DNA from: Polluticaenibacter yanchengensis
GTDB taxonomy: Bacteria > Bacteroidota > Bacteroidia > Chitinophagales > Chitinophagaceae
DNA: 64,000 nt
Assembly (NCBI GenBank): GCA_027854065.1
Contig: JAQGEF010000003.1
Coordinates: 1-64,000 of the forward strand
Direction: 5' to 3'
The notes beneath the pieces are model-generated. The model was not told the origin of the DNA and made no database searches. It worked only from the letters and a program-made list of their open reading frames with translations. The translations under genes were made by a program, and so were the position numbers. Below are positions 16,920 through 25,855 of the stretch, piece by piece. Positions within the stretch are counted from its first letter, which is position 1. Each line of letters starts with the position of its first letter.

Positions 16920-18098
16920 ATGTTTAAATACACATTACCGTTAATAATATCAGCGGTTTGCTTTATGACTCCAGGGCAGAGTGATGCTCAAAAAAAGAAG
17001 GCAAAACCGGCTACCACCAAAAAAGCAGCGGTTAAACCGGCCACGCTAACAAAAGAAGCAACGCCGGTTATTGCCAGTAACAGCCTCGTGCTGAACGGCA
17101 CTACCAAAAATTTACCGGACAACAGTAAAATCACTTTAATAAATACGAATACCGGTAAATCCTATAATGCCACCGTTTTAAATGATTCATTTTCCATAAA
17201 AACAAAACTGGACCTGGCAACGGTATATGTTATTAATGTAACGGCACCTAATAATGAATTTCAACCGGTTTCTCTACATACTTTTTTAGATAATGAAGTG
17301 GTAACTGTTGAGATTGAGAATGGCAATATGACCATTAAAGAAGGTGCTACGCCATTGTCGTTTAATAATATGGTTACAATTTTTGGTAACCAGTTCAACC
17401 TGCTCAATAAAATCCAGGAGGATCGCAGGAATTCTCTTTTAAACCAGGATAGTTTAACCAGGGTGTGGGACAAAACCATTGATGAAATAGCCGGTAAGGC
17501 CTTGCCCTTTCTGAAAGATAACGGTCATACCGCAGTCGCACCATTTTTTCTGAATACCATCTGGCCGCTTACCAGCAACAGGGTAGAAGAGTTTGGTACC
17601 TGGATGAATGCGGTGAGTGACAAACAAATGGCGTCTGACTACGGCGTTTACCTGAAAGATAAATATGATGTAGAAAAACTATTTGGTTATGGTCAGGTAG
17701 CCCCTGATTTTACACAAAAAGACCCGGACGGAAATGCCGTATCGTTAAAAAGTTTCAGAGGTAAATATGTCCTCATTGATTTCTGGGCAAGCTGGTGCGG
17801 GCCTTGCAGAGTGGAAAACCCTAATATTGTAGCCGCTTATAATAAATACAAGCATAAGAATTTTGAGATTTTAGGTGTGAGTTTAGATCGTGACCGTACA
17901 AAATGGCTGGATGCTGTAGCTGCAGATAATCTCACATGGCCACAGGTAAGCGACCTCGGTTTCTGGAATAATGCTGTGGCCAAACAGTACCGGATTACCT
18001 CCATTCCTCAGAATATTCTGATCGACCCGGAAGGCAAAATCGTTGGAAAAAATCTACGCGGAGGATTGCTGGAGAACTTTCTTGAAAAAACATTATAA
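16920..18098 (+). CDS. TlpA-like thiol-disulphide oxidoreductase with DUF4369-like N-terminus
   Basis: A 392-residue exported thioredoxin-like protein. I start it at the internal ATG 16920 (MFKYTLPLIISAVCF), which gives a proper signal peptide. A longer frame opens eight codons earlier. A Lys/Ala/Pro linker comes first. A beta-rich domain of the DUF4369 type follows (about 55-150), then a helical stretch, and a C-terminal AhpC/TlpA domain (about 258-392). The active site is 'WASWCGPCR' (the two Cys near 293 and 296 in this numbering), with the cis-Pro in 'TSIPQN'. Such proteins reduce periplasmic disulphides, for example in cytochrome maturation. The nearby haem lipoprotein fits that role, though it is not proof. 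Confidence 0.9.
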   Translation: MFKYTLPLIISAVCFMTPGQSDAQKKKAKPATTKKAAVKPATLTKEATPVIASNSLVLNGTTKNLPDNSKITLINTNTGKSYNATVLNDSFSIKTKLDLATVYVINVTAPNNEFQPVSLHTFLDNEVVTVEIENGNMTIKEGATPLSFNNMVTIFGNQFNLLNKIQEDRRNSLLNQDSLTRVWDKTIDEIAGKALPFLKDNGHTAVAPFFLNTIWPLTSNRVEEFGTWMNAVSDKQMASDYGVYLKDKYDVEKLFGYGQVAPDFTQKDPDGNAVSLKSFRGKYVLIDFWASWCGPCRVENPNIVAAYNKYKHKNFEILGVSLDRDRTKWLDAVAADNLTWPQVSDLGFWNNAVAKQYRITSIPQNILIDPEGKIVGKNLRGGLLENFLEKTL

Positions 18099-18105
18099 AC
18101 TTAGT

Positions 18106-18135
18106 AGCCGGATTTTAAATGATCCGGCTTTTTTA
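18106..18135 (+). terminator. Rho-independent terminator after the TlpA-like gene
   Basis: AGCCGGAT (18106-18113) pairs with ATCCGGCT (18122-18129) with an eight-base loop, then a T-run to 18135. Confidence 0.85.
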
Positions 18136-18543
18136 TTGGAACATATTTTGGGGCTAGCGATATGTTATTTATATCGCCTGGTAAAGCCTTTTGAAGAACT
18201 CAAAAACTCAGAACAGATTTGTTCTCATTAATATAAGCAAAGATTTTTTAGAGACTCCTTTATTAGGTTCTCCATTAGATTTTATTGCTTTTGTCTTATT
18301 TATAGCTTCTAATAATTAAGATAAGGCATTAGTTTCATTTTAATGATTCTTTTGCCTTTTTCTTATTTTAAGAGCATGCATGCCGCAGCCACTAAACTTC
18401 GGGAGGTCTATTTAGCATTTTAAATTCTATTGAACAATAATTTAAACTTTATTATCTTTATTAATACTTCATTAGAGGTTGTATTATTCTAGCCATTTGA
18501 TGATATTATATTAAATACAATCAAATTAAAGCTCCAAACATAA
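18136..18543. other. AT-rich spacer without supported genes
   Basis: About 400 bases of very AT-rich sequence separate the TlpA-like gene from the next group. I see no ORF with coding character, no tRNA and no repeat shared with the rest of the window. One short palindrome, GCATGCATGC, lies near 18375. The region may mark the left edge of an acquired segment. Confidence 0.4.
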
Positions 18544-19287
18544 ATGATAAAACAACGATTAAAAAAAGGTGAGCAGCGAAAAATAAACTGGGACAATCTA
18601 GTGAAAGACCTCTTAGAGAATTGCGAACACTATCACTCTCAGTTTTATACTAACAAGAAGTTTTCTGGACCAAGTCATCATTTTCATTTACGTGCATTAA
18701 CTGCTATTGATAAAGAAAAAGCTGAAATGACTTATGCTATGTTGGTTTCATGGGGTATGCATAGAATGGGAGGTGGTGCACAAATGAATGACTATAAAAT
18801 CTTTGAGGAAAGCATTTTCTCAACACTTCAAGAGATTGAATCATTGAAAGAAAAAAAACTTTCTGAAATTTCTAAGGAAGATATGCAGCAATTGGAACAA
18901 ATATTTGATAATCTAAATCCAATGAGATCGAGTAAAAAAATTGTCGCAGTATCAAAAGTCCTTGCTCATTATCTTCCAGATATTATTGCACCAATAGATA
19001 ATGAATATACTTTTCAATTCATTTGTGAAAAACCTCGACAAACAAATTTTCCTCTTAACTGGACAGAGTTTGAATTATTTAAGGAGATTCATATAAAGCT
19101 TTTTAAACCAGTAGTTTCAGACGGAAAATTTATTTCGTCAGCAAAGAATTGGTTAAATGATAGCCAGTTTCATTGGGATACATCATTACCCAAAATTGTC
19201 GACAATTTAATCGTTGGTAAAATTGGACATTTAAAAAGAACTGATGACAATTACAAAAGAAAAAAGCCAATAAGCATACTGGAATAA
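18544..19287 (+). CDS. Hypothetical protein of a widespread accessory family
   Basis: A 247-residue soluble protein of unknown function, with no signal peptide or membrane helix. The middle contains 'KKIVAVSKVLAHYLPDIIAP' (shown in part), then 'IDNEYTFQFI'. I recall this 'KVLHHLLPDLxxPIDRxYT' pattern from scattered hypothetical proteins in many phyla, often in accessory regions. Conserved polar residues in 'MLVSWGMHRMGGGAQM' and 'PIDNEYT' could form an active site, but none is proven. It is strongly AT-rich compared with the efflux and gltB genes. An XRE-type regulator gene follows after 93 bases on the same strand, a spacing compatible with a functional pair. Confidence 0.6.
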   Translation: MIKQRLKKGEQRKINWDNLVKDLLENCEHYHSQFYTNKKFSGPSHHFHLRALTAIDKEKAEMTYAMLVSWGMHRMGGGAQMNDYKIFEESIFSTLQEIESLKEKKLSEISKEDMQQLEQIFDNLNPMRSSKKIVAVSKVLAHYLPDIIAPIDNEYTFQFICEKPRQTNFPLNWTEFELFKEIHIKLFKPVVSDGKFISSAKNWLNDSQFHWDTSLPKIVDNLIVGKIGHLKRTDDNYKRKKPISILE

Positions 19288-19380
19288 TTTAGAAGCAATT
19301 AGGGATATTTTACCGAATAAAATACCTAAGTAGATAAATACACAATTTCTTATTTTTGAGGACAATAAATAATATTTACT

Positions 19381-19791
19381 ATGGAACATAAGGTACATGA
19401 AGGACGCAACATAAAACGTTTTCGGGAAATGCTGGGACTTAAACAGGATGCATTAGCTTATGAACTTGGTGATGACTGGAATCAAAAGAAAATTTCATTA
19501 TTGGAACAAAAAGAGGTTATCGATTTTACGTTACTGCAACAAATATCTGCCATTCTAAAAATTCCTGTAGAAGCATTTCAAAATTTTGATGAGGAGCAAG
19601 CTGTAACTATCATTTCAAATACTTTTAATGACAGTTCAATGTTGAATGCTATTAATCAAAATCCAACCTTCTTCCCTGTTGAAGAAATAAAAAGACTTCA
19701 TGAAGAAAAGATGGCTCTTTATGAACGTATGCTTAAAGAAAAGGATGAGATGATGGCTAAGCTGGAAAAGTTGCTTGAGAATAGACCTTAA
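19381..19791 (+). CDS. XRE-family helix-turn-helix regulator with C-terminal coiled coil
   Basis: A 136-residue DNA-binding protein. The N-terminal HTH (about 7-65) reads 'GRNIKRFREMLGLKQDALAY' and 'WNQKKISLLEQKEVID', the usual Bacteroidota XRE pattern. A linker rich in Asn/Ser follows. The C-terminus (about 100-134) is a Lys/Glu coiled coil ('EEIKRLHEEKMALYERM'), likely for dimerisation. It is cytoplasmic. No operator could be identified. It might regulate the flanking genes. Confidence 0.85.
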   Translation: MEHKVHEGRNIKRFREMLGLKQDALAYELGDDWNQKKISLLEQKEVIDFTLLQQISAILKIPVEAFQNFDEEQAVTIISNTFNDSSMLNAINQNPTFFPVEEIKRLHEEKMALYERMLKEKDEMMAKLEKLLENRP

Positions 19792-19842
19792 AAAACTCTT
19801 CAACATTTATACATACTTTCTTTTTATAACTGATCTACTATT

Positions 19843-20712
19843 ATGATGAATAAATTTTTTGGGATTTTTATCTCATTTTTTAGTTTAGTACTAACTCTAA
19901 GTGCCCAACAACCGAAATATACTGCGAAACAATTTGTTTCTTCTGATGATGAAAAACAGTTTGTAAGAGTAATTCCTGAAAAAGATGGCTTTATGAAATC
20001 CTATATATTGCTTACTCCCGAAATCTGGGATGTTGATGACGATAATACCACTTATGTAGTAGGTGGAAAAAAAGCATTAGTTTGTATTGAAGGTCAAGTT
20101 AAAAGCGGAAAAAGAGAAGGTGTTTTTTCGTCATATATTTTAGATAGCATAGACCATACTAAACGTTATAAAATTTGGGAGCAAACATATGTCAATGATA
20201 AATTAAACGGAGAATGGCGAACCTTTAGTCTTAAAGGTAATTTAGTTGACTTTCGCACATATAAAAATGATAGTTTAAATGGAGTTTCAAGAAATTATTG
20301 GATAGATGGTAAATCAATAATGTATGAAAGAATTTTTATAAATGGTCAATCTAAATTTATTCAAAAAGAATATTCGCAAAACGGTGTTGTTATTGAAGAA
20401 ACAACTTATGTAAACAATATTCCAACTGGTCCTGCTAAAAAATACTATGATAATGGCATCTTAAAAGACGAAGTTAATTTAGAAAACGGAGTTCCAAATG
20501 GCATAAGACGTTACTATTATCCTTCAGGAAAGATATGGATTGAACAAGAAATGAAAATGGGCAAACCCTGGACAGTGATTGCTAATTATACTGAAAATGG
20601 ACAGAAAAGAAATGCTGGAACATTAAGAGAAGGAAATGGAACAGTAATCTTTTATGATAACAATGGAAGTGTCAGAGAAACTGTAACTTATAAAAATGGA
20701 GTAGAATTCTAA
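19843..20712 (+). CDS. Exported MORN-repeat protein
   Basis: A 289-residue protein with a signal peptide (about 1-23, 'FFGIFISFFSLVLTLSAQQ'; the start could also be the second ATG). The rest is a series of beta-hairpin units of the MORN type, such as 'VNDKLNGEWRTFSLKGNL', 'YDNGILKDEVNLENGVPNG' and 'YYPSGKIWIEQEMKMGKP'. Bacterial relatives are often annotated as YwqK-family antitoxins, which is misleading for exported copies. A role at the envelope or in protein binding is more likely. It has its own start 52 bases after the XRE gene and may share its transcript. Confidence 0.8.
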   Translation: MMNKFFGIFISFFSLVLTLSAQQPKYTAKQFVSSDDEKQFVRVIPEKDGFMKSYILLTPEIWDVDDDNTTYVVGGKKALVCIEGQVKSGKREGVFSSYILDSIDHTKRYKIWEQTYVNDKLNGEWRTFSLKGNLVDFRTYKNDSLNGVSRNYWIDGKSIMYERIFINGQSKFIQKEYSQNGVVIEETTYVNNIPTGPAKKYYDNGILKDEVNLENGVPNGIRRYYYPSGKIWIEQEMKMGKPWTVIANYTENGQKRNAGTLREGNGTVIFYDNNGSVRETVTYKNGVEF

Positions 20713-20817
20713 CATCATGTGTTGTAAGCGTCCATGATATATTATTAGACTTATAATGTTTTGAAATAAATATGATATTAGTTAAAAACGGTCAAAGTAT
20801 AGCACACTAACAAACAA

Positions 20818-20841
20818 CGGCAACCATTTTCATGATTGCCG
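20818..20841. terminator. Bidirectional terminator between MORN gene and efflux operon
   Basis: CGGCAACCAT (20818-20827) pairs with ATGATTGCCG (20832-20841, one G-T pair). It lies between the convergent MORN gene and the outer-membrane factor gene. Confidence 0.7.
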
Positions 20842-20872
20842 TATCTTCATAAAACACACACTGAAACTTACA

Positions 20873-22285
20873 CTATTCCCATCCGCCTCCAAGCGCTTTG
20901 TACAGCTCTACATTTGCGGCCAGTTGGGCCCTTTTAATAGTAGCTGATTGTAATTCATTTTGTAAAACATTGCTTTGTGCTGTAATCACTTCCAGGTAAT
21001 TTGCCATGCCATTTCTGAATAATAGCCCGGCATTTTTAATGGCATTCGTTAAGGTATTCTGGCGCTGATCTATGATGAGTTGTTGCGCTTTTAGCTTCTC
21101 TACTTTTGCTAATGCATCGGATACTTCACCTACCGCATTTAATACGGATTGCCTGAATTGTATCACCACTTTCTCCCTGTTTACTTTGGCCACTTCGAAT
21201 TGTGTTCTCAGTTGTTTGCGCTGAAAAAGTGGTTGTGTAATACCGCCTGCGGCAGCACCGAACAATGATGCCGGTATATTGAACCAGTTACTGGCTTTAA
21301 AGGCGTTGATACCACCGGTTGCAGTAATGCTCAGCGATGGGTACATACTGGCTTTTGTAATACCGACATTGGCGTTGGCTATCTGTAACGCCAGCTCTTG
21401 TGTTTTTATATCCGGGCGTTTTGATAGTAACGCGGCAGGAATACCTGTTGCAGTATTTGCCGGTATTGTAATATCTGTAAGATTTTCATCTCTTTCAATC
21501 TTATCCGGAAGTAGACCTGTTAATATACTTAATGCATTTTCCTGCAGGATGATCGCTTGTTCAAACTGTGGAACCAACTGTGCCGCCACCAGTTTCTGAG
21601 CTTCTACCTGTTCTACGGCTAATTGTGTCACTTCACTGGCTTTAAGTTGTAGTTGAGCGATGCGTAATGTACTATCGCTCAATAAAACATTCTTTTTAGC
21701 AATTTGTAATTGCTGGTCCAGCATCAACAAATTATAGTAGCCTTGAGAAATGCTGCTTACCAGGTTGGTTTGTATCGCTTTCTTGGCTTCGTTGGTTTGA
21801 AGATAGCTGGCTAAAGCGGCAGCTTTCTGATTTTTGATTTTTCCCCAGATATCGGCTTCCCAGGAAAGTCCGATGGAAGTGGAATAGTCCTCAATGTATG
21901 ATTGTCCAAGGAATTGGCTCAGGCTAATGCCGTTTAAACTATTATCCGATGGCCGGTTAATATTGGCGCCAATTTGTAACCTGGCATCCGGCAGATAGGC
22001 GTATTTTGTTTGTGCTAAAACCAGGTTTGCCGATTCTATGTTTTTCAATGCGGTTTGCATATCAAAATTGTTGGTAATAGCTGTTGATATCAGCTTTTGC
22101 AGGGATGACTGTGTGAAGAAATCCTGCCATTTGATATTGGCAATATTGGCGGTATCTTCTGTATTGCCGTTCCTGAAATTAGCAGGTAATAAGGGCGCCG
22201 GATTGCTGATGTCTTTAGACACTTTGCAGGCACTCAATACTAATATAGCTAAAAGTGTCAGTGATATATTAATGCGTTTGTTCAT
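20873..22285 (-). CDS. Outer-membrane efflux lipoprotein (TolC/NodT family)
   Basis: A 470-residue outer-membrane factor that provides the exit channel of the tripartite RND exporter encoded upstream on this strand. It has a lipoprotein signal with lipobox 'LVLSAC' (Cys20). The two internal OEP repeats are helical and contain family motifs: 'SWEADIWGKIKNQKAAA' near 125 and, in the second repeat, 'LSKRPDIKTQELALQIANAN' at about 285. A 'YPSLSITATGG' strand follows, and the region ends 'VELYKALGGGWE', typical of NodT proteins. It is the last gene of the operon, 124 bases after the pump gene. Confidence 0.93.
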   Translation of the reverse strand: MNKRINISLTLLAILVLSACKVSKDISNPAPLLPANFRNGNTEDTANIANIKWQDFFTQSSLQKLISTAITNNFDMQTALKNIESANLVLAQTKYAYLPDARLQIGANINRPSDNSLNGISLSQFLGQSYIEDYSTSIGLSWEADIWGKIKNQKAAALASYLQTNEAKKAIQTNLVSSISQGYYNLLMLDQQLQIAKKNVLLSDSTLRIAQLQLKASEVTQLAVEQVEAQKLVAAQLVPQFEQAIILQENALSILTGLLPDKIERDENLTDITIPANTATGIPAALLSKRPDIKTQELALQIANANVGITKASMYPSLSITATGGINAFKASNWFNIPASLFGAAAGGITQPLFQRKQLRTQFEVAKVNREKVVIQFRQSVLNAVGEVSDALAKVEKLKAQQLIIDQRQNTLTNAIKNAGLLFRNGMANYLEVITAQSNVLQNELQSATIKRAQLAANVELYKALGGGWE

Positions 22286-22408
22286 TATTTACAATTTGCT
22301 TGTATTATGATAAAGGTTTGGAAAAGCTGCGTATTGTTACCGGACGTACAAGGGAGTGACACAACATCAGTTCAATAGCAATACAACAGCTTGTTCCCAA
22401 AAAATGTA

Positions 22409-25400
22409 TTATGTATTATCTAATTTGTCTATGATCCAGTTATCCTTTTCAACGATTTTCTTGCTACTTATTTTTTCCTGCAGGTGCTGGAATATGACAA
22501 ACAAAACCGGTATGATAAAGATGCCGAGCAATACGCCTGTAAGCATGCCGCCTACTGCGCCTGTACCTATGGAACGGTTACCCATAGCGGAGGCGCCTGT
22601 GGCACGGACCAATGGAATTAAACCGGCAATAAAAGCAAAAGAGGTCATAAGGATAGGACGTAGCCTTAGTTTTGCAGCTTCAATAGCCGCATGGCGTATA
22701 GACAACCCCGCACGACGGCGCTGTACGGCATATTCCACAATCAGGATGGCATTTTTTGCCAGTAAACCAATCAGCATGATCAGCCCGACCTGTACATATA
22801 TATTGTTATCGATACCTGCAAGATTGATGAAGGCAAACACGCCTAATAAGCCTGTTGGTACTGATAATATTACAGAGAACGGAATGATATAACTTTCGTA
22901 TTGTGCTGACAGTAAGAAATACACGAATATGATAGACATGACGAAAATCCATACGGTTTGAGTACCTGCCTGCTGCTCTTCCCTGGTAAGGCCGGACCAT
23001 TCATAAGCATAGCCTCTTGGTAAATAACTGGCTGCTACTTCTTCTACTGCCTTAATGGCATCACCGGAGCTAAAGCCAGGCTTAGGCACACCTGTAATGG
23101 TAACCGCATTGAACAGGTTATTCCTGGTAACGGTCTCCGGCCCATACACTTTCTCCAGGTTTATCAGTGTTTTTACGGGTACCATGACGCCTGCATTATT
23201 TTTTACGTGTACATCATTTAATGTAGACGGATCTACACGATAAGCGATATCAGATTGAAGGATCACTTTGTATTGCTTGCCAAAACGATTGAAATCAGAT
23301 GCCTGGTAACTACCATAATAGACTTGTAATGTTTGTAACAGATCACTTATAGAAACGCCTAATTGCTTGGCTTTTGCTTCATCTATATTTACTTTGAACT
23401 GCGGATTGCCGGTATTGAAAGTAGTAAAAGCATAAGCGATCTCTTTGCGCTTCATCAGCTCACCGATAAAGCCATAAGTAGTGGCGCTTAAATCCTGTAA
23501 TTTACCACTGTTGCGGTCTTGCAGCAATAATTCGAAACCGTTGGTATTACCAAACCCTTGTACGGTTGGCATGGTAAAGGTGAACAGGTCTGCTGCTGAA
23601 ATAACGGACAGCTTTTGGTTTACTTCCTGTAATATCTGGTTGATATCTTCTGTTTTACCACGGGTACCGGGTTTCTTTAGTTTTACAAATGCCAAGGCAC
23701 TGATAGGGCTGGTAGCATTGGTAATAATATTCATACCGGCAACACTATAGGATTTTTCAACGGCTTCCACAGTAGCAATGATGCTATCTACTTTTTCCAC
23801 CACTTTTTTAGTACGGTCCAGGGAGGCCCCGGCCGGCATGTTGAGAGAGTACAAAAATATGCTCTGGTCTTCGGTAGGTATGAATCCGGATGGTGCTTTT
23901 TTAGCCAGGAATATGGTTGCAATGGTAATAACTACCAATCCTGTAATGGCTATCCATTTGGCTTTGATGAGAAAACGCAGGCTACTGGTGTAACGGTCCG
24001 TTAATTTATTAAAACCGGTGTTGAACCCGTTGAAGAAACGTTGCTTGAATCCTTTTGGTTTGCTATCGCCTGCATGGTGTCCTTTAAGGAATAATGCTGC
24101 CAGTGCGGGGCTCAATGTTAAGGCATTTAATGCCGAAATAAGAATGGCAATAGCCAATGTAAAGGCGAACTGCTTATAAAAGATACCTGCCGGGCCTTGC
24201 ATAAAGCCAACGGGCACGAATACGGCGGCCATTACCAGCGTGATGGAAATGATGGCACCGGATATTTCCCCCATACTTTTAATGGTGGCTGCCCTTGCCG
24301 GCAAATGTTCACTTTCCATTTTGGTATGTACTGCTTCCACTACTACAATGGCGTCATCCACCACGATCCCGATGGCCAATATCAGCGCAAATAAAGTCAA
24401 GAGGTTAATGGTAAATCCAAACAGTTGCATAAAAAAGAAAGTGCCGAGGATTGCTACGGGTACTGCTATTGCAGGAATTAACGTGGAGCGGAAATCCTGA
24501 AGGAACAGGAATACCACCACGAATACCAGGATAAAAGCTTCAAATAAAGTATGTTTTACTTTGTCGATAGAAGCATCCAGGAATTCCTTGGCAGAGTAGG
24601 GCACAAAAACTTTTACGCCTGATGGCAGGTTCTTTTCAATACGTTCCATTATTTTACTCACTTCAGTAAGAATGTCGTTGGCATTGGAACCTGCTGTCTG
24701 GTAGATTAACACACCTGTAGATGGGCCTTTATCTACAGTAGCTGCTGCTGTGTAACTGAATGAACCAAATTCGATACGGGCAACATCTTTCAGCGTTATA
24801 GCAGAACCATCCAGGTTACTTTTCAGAATAATATTTTCGTATTCTTCCAATTGATTCAGCTTGCCTTTATACTTGATCACATACTCGAAACTTTCGCTGC
24901 TGCCTTCGCCGAATTTACCGGGAGCGGCTTCCAGGTTTTGGTCTTTAATGGATGCCAGTACTTCCTGTGGGGAAAGATTGTATGCGGTAAGCCTGTCCGG
25001 TTTTAACCACACACGCATAGAGTAATCTTTGGCGCCGAAAATAGCTGCCTGGCCGACACCGTTCACACGTTGAATCTCAGGAACGATATTTATTTTGGCA
25101 TAGTTCTGCAGGAATGCTTCATCATATTCCGGGTTGGCGCTATACAACGCGATGGCCATAATAATACTGTTCTGTTGCTTCTGTGTACTGATACCTGCCT
25201 GTAATACTTCCTGTGGTATCAGGCTGTTGGCTTTGGCTACACGGTTCTGAACGTTCACGGCTGCTATATCCGGGTCTGTACCGGATTTAAAGAAAACACT
25301 AAGTGTCATAGTGCCGTCATTGTTGGAGTTGGAAGTCATGTAGGTCATGTTTTCCACGCCATTGATGGCTTCTTCTATAGGTGTGGCTACAGAGCGTGCT

Positions 25401-25570
25401 ACCACTTCGGCACCCGCACCCGGGTAGTTTGCCGTTACCTGTACACTCGGTGGGGCAATATCCGGGAACTGTGTAATGGGCAATGTGAACACAGAGACTA
25501 TGCCTAACAGTACCAACAGTATGGATATAACAGTTGACAGTACAGGGCGTTCTATGAATTTTTTAAACAT
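22409..25570 (-). CDS. RND efflux pump inner-membrane transporter (HAE1 type)
   Basis: An AcrB-like proton/drug antiporter of 1053 residues from the ATG at 25570. An in-frame start nine codons upstream would add residues before the conserved 'MFKKFIERPVLSTVISILL' opening. There are twelve transmembrane helices in two repeats with large porter domains. The TM4 proton-relay motif 'GIVVDDAIVVVEAV' carries the two Asp. The second half has 'GLLAKNAILIVEYA' and 'LRPILMTSFAFIAGLIPL' (shown in part). 'SAQYESY' is the usual pre-TM signature. Substrate range cannot be read from the sequence; antibiotics, dyes and bile-like compounds are typical. Partners are the fusion protein upstream and the outer-membrane factor downstream. 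Confidence 0.95.
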   Translation of the reverse strand: MFKKFIERPVLSTVISILLVLLGIVSVFTLPITQFPDIAPPSVQVTANYPGAGAEVVARSVATPIEEAINGVENMTYMTSNSNNDGTMTLSVFFKSGTDPDIAAVNVQNRVAKANSLIPQEVLQAGISTQKQQNSIIMAIALYSANPEYDEAFLQNYAKINIVPEIQRVNGVGQAAIFGAKDYSMRVWLKPDRLTAYNLSPQEVLASIKDQNLEAAPGKFGEGSSESFEYVIKYKGKLNQLEEYENIILKSNLDGSAITLKDVARIEFGSFSYTAAATVDKGPSTGVLIYQTAGSNANDILTEVSKIMERIEKNLPSGVKVFVPYSAKEFLDASIDKVKHTLFEAFILVFVVVFLFLQDFRSTLIPAIAVPVAILGTFFFMQLFGFTINLLTLFALILAIGIVVDDAIVVVEAVHTKMESEHLPARAATIKSMGEISGAIISITLVMAAVFVPVGFMQGPAGIFYKQFAFTLAIAILISALNALTLSPALAALFLKGHHAGDSKPKGFKQRFFNGFNTGFNKLTDRYTSSLRFLIKAKWIAITGLVVITIATIFLAKKAPSGFIPTEDQSIFLYSLNMPAGASLDRTKKVVEKVDSIIATVEAVEKSYSVAGMNIITNATSPISALAFVKLKKPGTRGKTEDINQILQEVNQKLSVISAADLFTFTMPTVQGFGNTNGFELLLQDRNSGKLQDLSATTYGFIGELMKRKEIAYAFTTFNTGNPQFKVNIDEAKAKQLGVSISDLLQTLQVYYGSYQASDFNRFGKQYKVILQSDIAYRVDPSTLNDVHVKNNAGVMVPVKTLINLEKVYGPETVTRNNLFNAVTITGVPKPGFSSGDAIKAVEEVAASYLPRGYAYEWSGLTREEQQAGTQTVWIFVMSIIFVYFLLSAQYESYIIPFSVILSVPTGLLGVFAFINLAGIDNNIYVQVGLIMLIGLLAKNAILIVEYAVQRRRAGLSIRHAAIEAAKLRLRPILMTSFAFIAGLIPLVRATGASAMGNRSIGTGAVGGMLTGVLLGIFIIPVLFVIFQHLQEKISSKKIVEKDNWIIDKLDNT

Positions 25571-25699
25571 ATAGGTAAAAGCTTCCCTTACCCTCAAAAA
25601 ATGAAGGACAGATGGCTGTATTTAAAATGATGGTGAATTAATTAAGTGTAACTTATTGTAGTATGATTTTGGTAATAAGTCTTTGGCTTATTTTTTTAT

Positions 25700-25770
25700 T
25701 ATTGTCCGGTCGGTAGTTCCTTTTTCATCGTCCGTTGCGTCGCACTCTTGTACTTTTGGTTCTTTATTCC
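25700..25770. repeat. Short dispersed element between fusion-protein and pump genes
   Basis: The 285-base spacer between the two efflux genes contains 'CCGTTGCGTCGCACTCTTGT' and 'CTTTTGGTTCTTTATTCC'. This is non-coding and resembles elements I associate with intergenic repeats in this phylum, with a distant likeness to the GACGCAGGAG family. It interrupts an otherwise compact operon. Confidence 0.4.
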
Positions 25771-25855
25771 GGCTTTTTTTAGAGGAGGAAAACAGCATGT
25801 TTCTTTTTAACTGATAATGCTTAATAAAGCATCATTTCCATTCTGTTATTTGTCT

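Noticed and set aside
18043..18231. A 62-codon plus-strand frame at the end of the TlpA-like gene
   Set aside because: It overlaps that gene out of frame and reads through its terminator.
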